64,000 nucleotides of DNA, taken from the NCBI GenBank assembly GCA_022376465.1, contig JACDTU010000012.1, forward strand, positions 992,001 through 1,056,000. The letters run 5' to 3'. The first letter of the stretch is position 1. Each line of letters starts with the position of its first letter. Below the pieces are notes generated by a model. The model ran no database searches and was not told where the DNA came from. It saw nothing but the letters and a program-made list of their open reading frames with translations. This document shows, piece after piece, positions 20,233 to 32,246 of the stretch. This DNA comes from Cubamyces lactineus. Taxonomy: Eukaryota > Basidiomycota > Agaricomycetes > Polyporales > Polyporaceae. The position numbers were made by a program, and so were the translations under genes.

Positions 20233-22457
20233 ATGCCCTCTCTCAAGTCAGGGCTGGCCAGCTTCTGCGCGTTCTCTCTTCTCCTGCTGCAACCCAGCAG
20301 CACGGAAGCGCGCCGACTCCCGACCAACCCCCAATGGGTGAAGCTGCATGCCCTGAGGTCCCAGTCGACGTCCGGATCGCTGGCTAAACGTCAAGGCACA
20401 ACCTTCCCTGTGTATACGTTCACGCAGCCTCTCGACCATTTTGTAGACACCGGCTTCACGTTCGAGCAGCGGTACTGGCTGAGTGACCGCCACTACAAGC
20501 CTGGCGGACCCGTCATTGTCTTCGAGGCTGGCGAGGGACCGGGCGATGAGCGCATGCCCATCCTCGACACCGGCATCGTCGACATTCTCGCTAACGCCAC
20601 TAACGGCCTCGGCATCGTACTTGAACACAGGTATTACGGTAAGACGCGCCTCTCTGCGTCACAGGACTTGATTGCTCACGATCCGTACCCAGGGGAGTCC
20701 GTGCCCGTGCAGAATTTCACCACCGATTCGCTCAGGTACTGTCGTTCGCGCGCACGCTCGCGCTGCCCTTTCTTCGCATGTTCATGGCACGAATGCTCAC
20801 ATCGCGCGGCGTATGCTCTTCAGATGGCTGAACAACGAGCAAGCCGCGGCGGACTCTGCCAACTTCATCGACAACGTCACCTTCCCGACCATCCCAGGGG
20901 ATCTCACGGCGCCAGGCACGCCCTGGATCTACTATGGCGTAAGAACCCGCGCAGCCCATCTCATTGCCCAGAGCGTCTCACGCACCACATGCACCGCAGG
21001 GTTCCTACGGCGGTGCGCGCGCGGCACACATGCGGGTCCTCTACCCGGACCTCGTCTTCGGTGCGATCTCGTCCAGCGGCGTGACGCACGCGACCTTGGA
21101 CGACTGGCGCTACTTCGACATCATCCGGCAGTACGCGCCGGCGAGCTGCATCGCGCAGGTCGAGAAGACCATCGACGAGGTCGACGCGTTCATCACGAGC
21201 CCCAAGGCGGAGACGCGGCACGCGATCAAGGCCGTCTTCGGCCTGCAGAACCTCACATATGACCCCGACTTCGCTTCGCTGCTATCGGTGCGCGTTGTGC
21301 GGACGTGCTGCACCATGGCGTGATAGCTGATGATGGCTCTTTCGTAGGGCCCGCTGGGCGCGTGGCAGGACAACAACTGGGACCCTGCGGTCGGCAGTAC
21401 TGCTTTTGCGGACTTCTGCGATGCCCTCGGAACTCCGGACAACGCGAAGATCCATACAGCTCAGGGCATCACTGTCAGCAACGCGACCTGCAACTATGCC
21501 AAGTACATCAACAACGTAGGCTCTTTCCTTCAGTCAACTGCGGACGTTCTGGCTGATCATTCCGAAGACCTATGTCAGGAGCTGTCGCCCACCCGCAACG
21601 CAGGATGAGGTGAGTCCTCTTCACATCTATTCATAGTGCGAACTGGACCTTCCCCCGGTAGTGCTTCGGGACAATCACGGCGAAAGACCAATACCTCGCG
21701 ACTGACCTCTCCCAGACGTGGCGTCTCTGGGACTTCCAAGTCTGCACGCAATGGGGCTTCTTCATGGTACGACTCTGTTCATCTTTCTGCACGGCGACAG
21801 CACCTAGCTCATGAGTTCAAACTCATCTCTATTCTTAGACTCCCCCGCCCGATCCTGCCATCCCACGCATCATCTCCAAGCTCATCACGCAAGAGTATGC
21901 CTCCCTCATTTGCAAACTCGTACGTCACCCCGCGATTCATCTCGCTGGGAGCCAGCTACTGAACTTTTCGGGCCTTCTCTTCGCAGGCGTACCCGCCTGG
22001 CGAGCACTTCCAGGTGCCCGCCGAGCCCAACATCACCGCTGTGAACTCGCTGGGCGGTTACAACATCGCGTACGACCGCCTCGCAATCATCGACGGCGAG
22101 GGTAAGTGCACAATTCCAATTCACTGCCGCCACCCGCCCGGCATGACCAAACTGATATGATGGTGCTGTGTCTAACTAGACGACCCTTGGCGAGGCGACA
22201 CGCCGCACAGCCCTGCGGCGCACCCTCGGCCCGACACTACTCTGCGCCCATTCAAGCTGATTCCTGGTAAGACCATCTTTGACATTTCGTGCGTGTCATG
22301 ACTAACCAACGCGCTCGTTGCAGGTGGAGTACACCACTACGACGAGAACGGGCTGGCCGACCATAGCCTCGAGCCTCCGCAGATCCAGGCTATTCACCAG
22401 CAGGAGGTCGAGTTTGTCAAGGCGTGGTTGAAAGACTTCAAGCCGCCCTCGAAGTGA
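20233..22457 (+). CDS. Secreted serine peptidase, family S28 (prolyl carboxypeptidase/tripeptidyl-peptidase type)
   Basis: Eleven exons give 527 aa: 20233-20638, 20693-20735, 20824-20938, 21000-21287, 21348-21515, 21568-21609, 21662-21766, 21839-21919, 21987-22101, 22180-22266, 22324-22457. A signal peptide opens the protein (LKSGLASFCAFSLLLLQPSS). S28 landmarks follow in order: TQPLDHFVD, EHRYYGESVPVQNFTTDSLR, the nucleophile motif GGSYGG (Ser near residue 190), TQDECFGT, the Asp motif DDPWRGDTP (near 455) and the His motif GGVHHYDENG (near 487). Such enzymes cleave Pro-containing peptides outside the cell or in vacuoles. Intron 5 (21516-21567) needs an AAG acceptor to keep the conserved YINN...TQDECFGT frame. 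Several N-glycosylation sites are present. The convergent TOP2 gene ends 320 bp downstream. Confidence 0.9.
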
Positions 22458-22777
22458 TGTGTTCGAGGACTGCGTCTCTCTAGTAGACTCTGAGCCTTTC
22501 CGGATACTAGACCGTGTCTCCAGCTCTGTGACACGCGCAGTTAGATAGGCACTGGACGGTTACACACTACAAGGAGTACGGAATGGAATTAGGATGGTAT
22601 ATGAAACACATTGACATGATGGCATGATGAGTACGAATATCGACAGTCGTCAGAGGAGATACACGGTGGAGCGGCGCAGCCTGGAAGAAGACGGTATGAA
22701 TACATACGAGAACAGGGCGGCAGCTGCATGCGACAATAGCAGAACTCAAAGGAAGTCTGGGGGTATCATGGAACACT
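22458..22777. other. Convergent 3' region between S28 peptidase and TOP2
   Basis: These 320 bp hold the 3' UTRs of both genes and no further feature. Confidence 0.5.
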
Positions 22778-25700
22778 CTAGTCAAAGTCTTCAAAGTCCG
22801 AGCCCTGATCGTCCTCGTCGCCCGACGTGATCTCTACATACTTCGACACGACGCCCCGCGTCGCGCGCTTCGGTGCCTCGTTCCGCGGCTTTGGTGGCGG
22901 GGGCACGTCGTCGTCATCGTCCGAGAAGTCGTCCTCCGACACTACCGCCTTCTTTGCAGGTTTCTTTGCCGGTGCGCTCCTCGCGGCCTGATTGCTCGAA
23001 GAGACCTTGCGTGACGTTGGTTTCTTCGCGGCGGCCGCTGGAGCAGCTTTCCCAAAGAAGTCAGTGACAGCGGCCTGCTTTCCGTTCTTCTTAGGCGGCG
23101 GCGCGACCTCCATGACGTCGTCATCGTCGTCATCCTGCGCAGGAGATTTCTCAGCCTTCTTCTTCTTAGGCGCTGGCTTGATGTACATGTCGTCGTCGCT
23201 GTCGTCAATATCCTCGTCCGGCCTATAGAGCATTATTAGAATGGCTCGGTGATACATCGCTTGATTTCACTTACGTCTTCCGTTTCGTAGCAGAGCTTGG
23301 CTTAGCTTTGCCCTTGCCCTTGTCCTTCGAGGATGGTGGCGATTCGAAGTCTGAGTCAGGTTCAGCCTTCGCCGTTGCCTTCTTCCTGGGCGCAGGCTTC
23401 GGAGGCAGGTCGACCATCTCGATGTCTGAATCGGACTCGATCTTCGTGACCGCCTTCTTGGCTGCTGCTCCGCGCTTCTTCGGAGGTGGAGGGACAAAGT
23501 CGTCTTCATCCTCGTCCTTCTTGATCACGACGTCCGAACCTGAGGGGACTGCAGCGGGCGGCTTCTTCGCAGCCTCCGAGGCCTTCTTCGACTTGGCGGC
23601 AGGTTTCCCAGGTTTGAAGTCCTCGTCATCGTCTTCTGCCTTCGGCTTCTTGGGCTGCGTGAAGGGTAGCTTAGCTTGCTTCTTCTTGCCCTTCTTGCCA
23701 GTGGCCTCCTCTTCCGCGGCGCAAAGCTTGGCCTCCCAGTCCTGGCATGTTTTCTGACCGTCGTCCTTGTCAGCGTATGTCTCACGATACATTGTGTGCA
23801 ACTCACCTTCCACTGCTCGAGGAAGACATCGAGATCGGTCCTCCAGATCTGGATAGGCGTGAGTTCGAGGAGAGTGAGAAGCTCGACCTCCTTCGCCTTA
23901 GCTTGCTGGAGTAGCTTCTCGATCTAATGGAACACGTCTGAGCTACCATCCTATCTGAGCCACAATCAACGGCATGACCGACCTTCTCCTTGGTCAAACT
24001 CCAGATGGCCATGCCCAAGAGGTAGTCGTAGTCAGACAGGTCGCCTTCGGATTCGGCATCTTCGTCCTCGACGACGTCCTCAGTCTCACCAGCAGCCTTC
24101 GCCTTCGTCACCTTCGGAAAGGGGCGGAACTGCTTCTTGCGGAGCTCAGCAACAATATCCGCCTTCTTCCTGTTGGAGACAACAAGCTCTTTGTCGATGA
24201 TCATCTTCACAAACCGGGCTTGGTTGTTCAAGCGGTCGAGCTGGGTCTGAAGCTCGTTGGCCAAGAAGTCCTAGAGAAGGCGTTGATCAGCTACGCCAAG
24301 TCGTATAGGAAAGTACAGCAACATGCCTTGCGCTTCTGATAGTAGGCGAGACGCTTGGGGTAGAAGTCCTCGATGATCTCTTCCGGCGAGTTATACTTCT
24401 TGATCTTGCCGTCGAAATCGAAGCAGACCATGTTGCCAGTGTTGATCTTCGTCGTCAGCTTGAAGAACTCGTGGAAGCCTTGCTTCTCTGCCTTCTCCAT
24501 CTCCTTCTCGCTCATTGTGATGACGAAGTGAACGTTCATGTTGTTGTGGTATTCCTTGTAGTCCTGTAGGAACGCGACCAGGATGAGTGTCTGGCTCCCA
24601 GAGTATCAGGCAGTACTTGCCTTGATAGGACCATCGCCCTTCTCGCCACACATCGCTTCAAGTTCGGCCTTGAAGTTCTGCGTCCACTTGTGGATTGGCA
24701 ACTCGGTGATCTCGACAGTTGTGTCGTCGATCTTCTTGACTACACCGAGAACGTCGTACTTGTTGTCGCCGACCTTCTTGATCGTACCCGTGAAGCCACG
24801 CCACCACGGGAGCATGGGCACTTGCTCCTCGCCATCCATGAGTCGATGGATGTTCGCGACGATATCCTCTGGGTTGTAGCTCGGAATAGACGTGCTCCAA
24901 CCTGTAGCGGTCCGTGAGATTTTTGAAGGCATACATACATGCGTCTCGACTTACCAGTGCCGATACCCTCAGCGCCGTTCACCAAGACCATCGGAATAAC
25001 AGGCATGTACCACTCGGGTTCGACGGCCTTACCATCATCCTGCTGATACGTCAAGATGGCATCGTCCGCAGGATGCATCACGTTGCGGATGACCGGCGCC
25101 AGCTCGGTGTAAATATAACGAGCCGCGGCGTGGTCCTTACCACCTTGATCACGGGTACCGAACTGACCGTTCGGCATGAGCAAGTTCATGTTGTTGCTGC
25201 CGACGAAGTCTTGCGCTAGGTTGATGATAGTAGCCATCAAACTCTGCTCGCCGTGGTGGTAGGCAGAGATCTCAGAGACGTAACCGACGAGTTGTGCGAC
25301 CTGTGCGTTCGACACATTAGACGCGGACCACGATCAACCATGGACTAGACCCGCCTTGATTTCCCTCTTCAGATTACGTTTGAAGCACGACCAGATCACC
25401 TTTCGTTGACCGGGCTTCAGACCATCCGCAACGGAAGGAATTGACCGGATGTTGTCCGCCATGGAGAACAAGATAAGCTCGCGGTTGATGAAGTCCGACA
25501 TGGGGATTTCTCGCTGAGTGTGATCGAGGTAGGTCCCGGGCTAACGTGCACATGAGCATAGGTGCATGAAGGGCTCGCGACACTTCCATAACACACCTTA
25601 AATTGACGAAGCCATTCCTTACGGTCGTCTGCCTTCTTCTTGCTGAATGCAAGCTCGATGAGCTCGCGGTCGCCCTCCTGAGTGGTGGAGAACGGGATCA

Positions 25701-28269
25701 TGTGACGCTTCATGTCCCTGAAGTACTCCCGAGCGTCCTCGTCTTTGCTCGTACCGAGACCCTAGCATCGACTGAGTCACTTGTACGTTTCATGATGGTA
25801 ATGGTTTACACACCTTGTAGTACTTGTGATTCCACTTGTTGGAGTCAGGGGTTGCCTCTAGCCACATTTCGTACTCTGGGATGGTATAGAAGTTGATCAC
25901 CTCCTTGCCCTTCCATACCTGCGCATACTCTATGAGTATGAGTCTAGTGACGTAACGAATGCTACGTACTCGGACTACGGGCGTGATGAATTCCACAAGG
26001 AACTTGGGGATCTTCAGCAGCGAAGGATAGAAATGGTCGAGGTAGTTGATCAAGAGACCCTTGATATGGGAACCGTCATGATCCTGTACATATGCACCCC
26101 AGTAAGTGCACACTCGTCATTACAGGCGTTCACGTCGCCGCACCTGATCCGTCATGAGCATGAGACGTCCGTACCGCAGAGTGCTCACGTCTGAGTACTC
26201 CTTATTGTGCTGCAGACCGAGAATTTTCTTGATGTTCTGGATCTCTTCGTTCTTCATAATCTGGTCATGCTTGGCGTCGCGGACGTTCAACAGCTTTCCA
26301 CGCAATGGGAAGACACCGAAGTTGTCACGACCAACAACACCGAGACCAGCGATAGCCAACGCCCTGGCGGAGTCACCTTCGGTGAGGATGAGAGTACAGT
26401 CGCCCGCTTTACGCGTTCCCGCGTTGTTGGCGTCCGACAGCTTCGTCATACCAGTCAACCTATTCTTCGCTTCAGCATCCATGGGAACCGATTTCGCAAG
26501 AAAGTGTGTACCTGGTGCGACGATTACCGTCAGTCTTCTTGAGCTGTTGATCGGCCTTGAACTTCGCCCAGTTCAGAACGTGGTCGACGATTGAAGACTT
26601 CGCCACTGTAAAACGTGTTCAGCATTTTTGCACGGCCGGTCATATCCTTACTTACCCTTCTTCAAGAAGTCCTCCGAGAGTGTGGGGCGTGTACCAAACT
26701 TGCTCGCCGGAAGGGTTAGTGTCTCCTTCGTTTGACTGTCGAAGGTCGGGTTCTCGATGAGAGCGTTGACGAAGATCCACATGTGGTTCTTGATCTGCGC
26801 TGGCTTAATGGTAGCAGCCTTGTTCTTCTTGGAGATAGACGTGATGAGGGCTTTGGCAATCTGGTCGGCCATGTAGTTCACATGCGTGCCACCCTTCGAC
26901 GTGGAGATTGAATTCGCGAACGAGACCTGCTGGAACGAACCGTCGGACACGGCGAACGCGACTTCCCATCGCGTCCCAATTTGCTCGTAGATGATGGTCG
27001 GCTTGGCTTGGGCCGCGCCTCCTGAAGCATCTGCCGCATCCTGCGCGGCCGAATTGAGGAAAAGCTCGACATACTGCTTGAAGTTCTTGATCTTCAGTCG
27101 CTCGTCGTTCAAGAACACTTTCACGTCCTTGACCGTTCCAGCCAAATCGTGGACACGCTTCTTCAGCAACGAGACCGTGTCGTCGTCGATACAATCCATA
27201 CCGAACCGTTTCAGGTCAGGCTTAAACGTGACACGGGTGTACTCCTCCCCACGACCGTTCTTCGTAATCTTGGCCTTGCCCATCTTACTCATGTTGTCCG
27301 TCCACGTCTGAAGGTATTTCTGGCCCGAGTTCTTGTCGGCCGTGTCGATGGTAAACTCGGTTGAGTAGATGTTCGCGAGTTTGGCACCGTATCCATTACG
27401 ACCACCAGTTAGCTTCTTCTCGTCGTCGTCGTAATTTGAGGATGATAGGAGGTGTCCGAAGATGAGTTCCGGGATGTAGATTTTCTCCTTCGAGTGCATC
27501 TCGATAGGAATACCACGCCCATTGTTGTAGACGGAGATGGTGTTGTTCTCGACATCAATGTTGACCTTGATGGTATCCATAGTAGGATCATTGATCTGGG
27601 CAGCCGTTAGTGTGAGTCGCGCAACCCAAGGGGTCCACAAAGCAAAGAGAGCAGGCCTCTCTAAACACTCGGAGCATATGGTATACTCCGTTCGGAATGC
27701 ATATAGCCATGTAGGACGCTACGCACCTTGTTGTCCGCCGCGTTGACCAGAATCTCGTCCACAATCTTGAAGAAACCCGGAACGTACTTGATCTCGCGGT
27801 GTACCATCCGCTTAGCCTCCGAGTCCCACGTCCACATCATCTGAGTGATAGTCTCGACACTTCCAATGTACGAGTCGGGTCGTTTCAGGATGTGCTCCAA
27901 TTGCGAGAGCTTACGGGCATATGTTCAGCCCAAGGTCTGCCTGCTGCCACAGCTAGCAGAACTCACCTTAGTGTACATTTCCGACGCTGTTTTCTTCTTC
28001 GTGTTTCCGTTCGTAGGTGCAGACGGCCCGGCTTCAGGTGCAGGCGCAAGATCTTCATCCAGTCCGCCGTCGTCGTCGCCGTCCGCGTTGTCATTCTTGT
28101 CTGAGAGCACCTTCGTCTTCTTCGTAGCCTTAGGTTTCGCGGCAGCCTTAGGCGCGGCTTTGGACACTGGCTTCTTCGCAGGGGCTGCTTTCTTCTTGGG
28201 CTGCGGCACGTAGCCGTCGGATTCAGAACCCGAGACCTCGAGGTCGAAGTTCTCCTCGGAAGAACTCAT
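22778..28269 (-). CDS. TOP2: DNA topoisomerase II
   Basis: Sixteen exons give 1528 aa: 27967-28269, 27727-27909, 26656-27595, 26512-26605, 26144-26459, 25970-26083, 25814-25918, 25597-25761, 25355-25540, 24955-25300, 24621-24901, 24327-24563, 23983-24270, 23807-23923, 23275-23741, 22778-23222. The ATPase has LSQLEHILKRPDSYIGS, YNNGRGIP, GRNGYGAKLANI and the QTK loop. The TOPRIM part has ILTEGDSA and MTDQDHDGSHIKG. The catalytic Tyr is in AARYIYTEL (about residue 864). The last 280 residues are Lys-, Asp- and Pro-rich with likely nuclear signals, and contain a PCNA-box-like QAAVTDFF. The enzyme passes one duplex through another using ATP in the nucleus. Three introns have GC donors (24271-24326, 24564-24620, 25301-25354), and intron 1 has an AAG acceptor. 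Confidence 0.97.
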
Positions 28270-28926
28270 CGTACTTGAGGTCGCTAGTTGTCGCCAGATA
28301 CAGGTGTTCGGATGTCGATTTAATGCGGCCAGACGCGGAGGAAAGGGAGGAGGGAGAGCGAGGGTGGCTCGCGTGGTGACGGTTCGTGTCAAACCGTTCA
28401 ACGCGCGACGCGACCAGTTCTGCACGGTCGCGTCAAGCACGTGCATCAAGCGCCCATAACCCATCATAAATTGTCCCATTTTATCGCACCCAGATTTATG
28501 GACGCGACTCCTGTCTCGTTTGAATATTGAGTGTGCATGTAAGAAACTTTGAGCTCATAGACAGAAGTTATGGTAGAGGACAGAGGTGAGCTGGCAGTAA
28601 TAGCCGACTTACGCCAGCAAAAACGCGGTCAGTCACACCAGGGTCGTCCCAAATTTGGCAAGTCTTGAAGTTCAGCAGTTTTCCCTGAAATGTAGGTCGC
28701 CCAACTTGTTCCATGGCCCACGAGGAATTCGGCGTGTGCAGGTATATGAAGATGCAGAGAACAGAAAAGGTGAAGTCTTTGGGCGATGGTATACCCCACC
28801 TAACATTTTACGCGGTAAGAGCACTGGCCCTGGCTTACTTTCATTGGGAAACGCTCCGAGGTACAAGGGTATGTGGGTAGTCGTACAACACTGGGTATCT
28901 ACGAATTTACAGTAGTTCTTATGTGA
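28270..28926. other. TOP2 promoter region
   Basis: This stretch is upstream of TOP2 and at the 3' side of the next minus-strand gene. The short frames here have no recognisable motif. Confidence 0.45.
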
Positions 28927-29844
28927 CTATTGCACATGCGCCTCCACGCCGCAGCAGCAACTCGAGTTCGAGTGCCGGATTCTCCGCAGGCCCGGGTCGA
29001 ACCACTGGATGATACGAGGCAGGCGCTGCTCTAGGAGTACAGGGAATGTGCGAGACCCTGTCTCCTACAAACAGGCAGAGAAAAAGAACTGTCAGTCATC
29101 ATAGTCTTCTGCAAGTTAAGATGTACACGCACAGTGAGCCTTGGGCGGAAGTGGTTGGTATTAGCCACTTTCCCTGCGCGCCAACTCCACTCGCCGTGAG
29201 TCCGCATGTACACTTCGACTTGTTCACCCTTCTGTGTCCACGAAGCTGATCAGTAACCGTGAGACTAGCCATATTATACAAGTTTCAGCGTACTTTGAAT
29301 GTCGTGCATACGCACGGAGCTCCACTGACAGATGCCCCGACGGTTTCTTCGTCGCGCACCGTCTCTGCCCAGGGCACCTTCTGTAGAGGCCCCTCTACTG
29401 ATGACTGAGTCGGCAGCGCGTTTTCAGTAGGTATGGCCTGCTAGCATCAGCACTATGAGTACAGCTCAGAAAACTCTGATGGAAGTCAACTCACATCGAC
29501 GGTATTAACGACGTCCGCGAGCACGGACTCTGCAGGTTCAGGCTCTGTTTGCTTGGCCATAGACCTCGTCATGCGCCTTGTACCCGATGAGACTGAGTAC
29601 TTGCTCTTGGTGTTGCTTCGCGGCATCTTGCGAGGCTACCCAGCCCAGTGAGCACAGATTATATATACAAGAGTGCACCGGTTGGGCTTACTGTAGGAAT
29701 GTAGATAGACGAAGAACTTGAATCCGAGCAAGGAGAAGACGGTGGGGAATCGAGCAGGTGAGAGTATCCTATAAGTAGGCTCCTGGAGCGGGCAACTATG
29801 GCTGCTTGGCGTGTGGCCCTTGGATATACGCTTGGAGTGGCCAT
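28927..29844 (-). CDS. Unknown small protein, possible Tudor/Agenet-like module
   Basis: Five exons (29692-29844, 29495-29635, 29294-29437, 29133-29231, 28927-29064) give about 224 aa, with all phases consistent and introns of 56-68 nt. The N-terminal part is Ser-rich and basic (DSPPSSPCSDSSSS, KMPRSNTKSKYSVSSGTRR). The middle segment KGEQVEVYMRTHGEWSWRAG resembles the first strands of a Tudor/Agenet barrel. The end is Cys-rich (SNSSCCCGVEAHVQ). I do not recognise the family. The 5' exon and start (29844) are the least certain part; a start at 29626 would give about 170 aa. Codon use and splice sites look genuine. Confidence 0.55.
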
Positions 29845-30452
29845 GGATCCGGGACTCAGGCTATTGTCGTCGGAGGGGCAGTATCGTTGGACCGTCGAAT
29901 TCGGCATGCGCGCGAACGTATACGGGAGCCAGCCATGGCGGTCCGCGCAGATTAAATGCCCACGAGGGTGACCATCAAGCCCTTTGTCTGAGTTTGTTGA
30001 GATGCATAGTGGCCGCACATAGGTGTCAAAGCTTTGGGCGGCTCTAGTGGCACTGGACAAAGCGATGTGGCCACTTCGCTTTGTGCGAGCCAGTGGCGCA
30101 AGGAACACGAAAGGCTCATCAGTGAATCATAAATACGACAGAACCATTGGCCTATGCCTACTTCACGGCTTCCGATAGTATCGAACCAAAGAAAATATTT
30201 CTAGGCGGTTGGCTCAATAAATCTGAAGATGACCCCTGTGCTCGTGTGGTGACCAGTAGACAACGGTACTGGCCAGTGGGTGGTATCGCGTTTCTACATT
30301 TCTATAGAGCAGTATTGACAGTATGCATCCTCAGACTCACAATGAAAATATAGGTCACAAAACGCACTTCATTTGTGCATGATTGAACCGGGAGCACGTA
30401 CTGAAGATGTGCTCACTGAGCTCTCCGCAAGACACAAGTGCTCGACATATTG
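29845..30452. other. Intergenic stretch
   Basis: No gene is recognised. A minus-strand frame continues from the gene at 28927-29844 up to 30108, but its composition is not protein-like. Confidence 0.4.
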
Positions 30453-30846
30453 CTACAGGGAAGAACGTCTGCTTGGGGATAGGAACAGAAAGAACGCATA
30501 GATTGAGGGACAAGCATAGAATGACTGCATAGTGGCATAAATTGCTAACGGAGCGATGAGATTGACCGCGTCTGCGCATCGCAAAAATCAAGCTGTTCAA
30601 ACCATCAACTCCAGCTCTGACACAGAAGCTAAGGGGTTAGACATTACCTTGCCCTGTTTCCGAGAGTACCGTGGCGACGATCGCAAGCGTCTCAAGACGC
30701 AGCGTCTCGGGCCTCTTCTTCGCCGCCTCCTCCACTTGCGCGGAGATAGTGTAGGCAGCCTGCATAAGCTTCGCTTCCTGCTCAGCCTCTGCGCAGATCT
30801 CGCAGAATTGGGGCTGAGGGCGGAACGGCGGTCTGAACGTGGGCAT
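30453..30846 (-). CDS. Hypothetical small protein (about 105 aa)
   Basis: The first exon (30648-30846) starts MPTFRPPFRPQPQFCEICAE and continues as an amphipathic helix (AQVEEAAKKRPETLRLETLA). A GTAATG donor follows. Splicing to a CAG at 30572 joins in frame to a hydrophobic exon (30453-30571) that ends in TAG. The first exon looks coding. The second exon and the splice are tentative, and the protein is unlike any family I know. Confidence 0.35.
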
Positions 30847-31642
30847 CTTAGTGACTACTTGAAGAGCGGGTTCGTCGAAGTGAGCTAGAGAATTTGACGT
30901 GCGGATGTAGTACCCACGATATCTCGGCCAATATATATGAGTCCCCTAGCCATGTCAAAGCGTGGCTAGGTTTTGCGTACTTGGAACGCGGTGCTGTCCA
31001 AGTGTTGGCCACGGACCGTCCAAGCTGCTGTCGTAGAGGACGCGTACTTACTCAGACTCGCATCACACTGCGGTGAATTACACAGTGATCTCGACGAGAT
31101 TGAAAACTCCGTCAAGCGCAGCATAACTCGGCGTAGGCACGTACACGCAAAGTCAAACCTTGTGATTATTGAACGCCATGGTCAAAGCGGAGGGAGCCGG
31201 GTGAATGTGTCCAAGCGTCCAGTAGATGAGTATCGACATAGCAAAGGCATGGTCGAGATGACGCCCGGAGTCTGGCATACACGTCGGGCACCTGCCTGGA
31301 GGCTACGCACGGCAAACACCTGGTTTACCCCCTCGTGGTGGAAGCCATGCAACATGTGAAGGTGCCACCCTCGTGCACAGAGGCAAGCTACCTCGCGGAG
31401 CACGGCGACCTCCATCAGAATGAGGCATCGTCTTGAGCCGGATGTAGATGAGATCTCTGTGCGGCTTATGCTGGGTCAGCTACTTGGGACCGATGATAGA
31501 TTGAGAGACCATACAAGCAATCGCATACTGTCCTTGAGCAGCGTCTATACTTTCCCGCATTCACGGCATTCTGTCAGGAGTCAAGTATCAGCCTAGATAT
31601 CCGAGATGCGACATGAACCGAGCTACCTTGTCTTCAAGAATA
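30847..31642. other. Intergenic stretch
   Basis: The frames are short and unconvincing, including 30973-31359 on the plus strand. No repeat or RNA gene is seen. Confidence 0.4.
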
Positions 31643-31993
31643 TCATGTATACATGCTCTCGTCGTCGCTACCGGCGTCGCCTTGTGCCATCTGACCGCCC
31701 CCTCTTCGAAGCTCGACGCGCACAACAAGCCGCCACGGAATCATAACCTGCCCAACATACCGCCCATCCGCGCCATCCGCACCCGCATCCGGTCCAACGC
31801 GATACTCATCCGTATTGATGAGCAGGACGTTCAGCTGCTTGTCCGTGCCCGCGAACGTCCCGATGAAGATGCGCCCGTCGGTGACCGATATCCGCAACGT
31901 CTGCTTCAGCATCGCCCTGAGACGTTCCACGTTCGCGGTGGGCTGCGTCGTACGTGGCGAGCGCGCGACGGTGGCGACGGGCGGAGAGGACAT
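31643..31993 (-). CDS. NAA38: LSM-fold NatC auxiliary subunit (NAA38/Mak31-like)
   Basis: A single-exon frame of 116 aa starts at MSSPPVATVARSPRT; an in-frame ATG 48 bp upstream is an alternative. The Sm/LSM fold is clear, with Sm1 LRAMLKQTLRISVTDGRIFI, GTFAGTDKQLNVLLINTDEY and Sm2 VGQVMIPWRLVVRVEL. The GRIFIGTFAGTDKQLNVLL form is characteristic of Naa38, which helps Naa30/Naa35 acetylate N-terminal Met of nascent chains at the ribosome. Other LSM proteins are less likely because the Sm2 motif lacks the usual IRG. The C-terminus is acidic (GDAGSDDESMYT). It is divergently arranged with the CofD-like gene, 253 bp between starts. Confidence 0.85.
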   Translation of the reverse strand: MSSPPVATVARSPRTTQPTANVERLRAMLKQTLRISVTDGRIFIGTFAGTDKQLNVLLINTDEYRVGPDAGADGADGRYVGQVMIPWRLVVRVELRRGGGQMAQGDAGSDDESMYT

Positions 31994-32246
31994 GGCGGCG
32001 AAGAGCAAGATGTTGTTGGTCCACGTCTCGCGTGATGCCAATCTGGGATCCTATGCAGTGACGCCAGGGCGCTGCGCCACCGCGCTCTGCTCGTATACGA
32101 ACAGCAAGTTCTTGACTTCCAACATGAATATAGACCTCGGCCTTGACTCACCCTTCGTCTTGCTGCGTCGCGTCAGGCTGTACATATAGTGGGCACTTGG
32201 TAGGGAAGTACGGCGATAACCTCCAACAGGACTCTACGCCCTCAAG
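31994..32246. promoter_or_regulatory. Shared divergent promoter region of NAA38 and the CofD-like gene
   Basis: 253 bp separate the two start codons. The region probably drives both genes. I see no clear TATA or other named motif. Confidence 0.4.
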
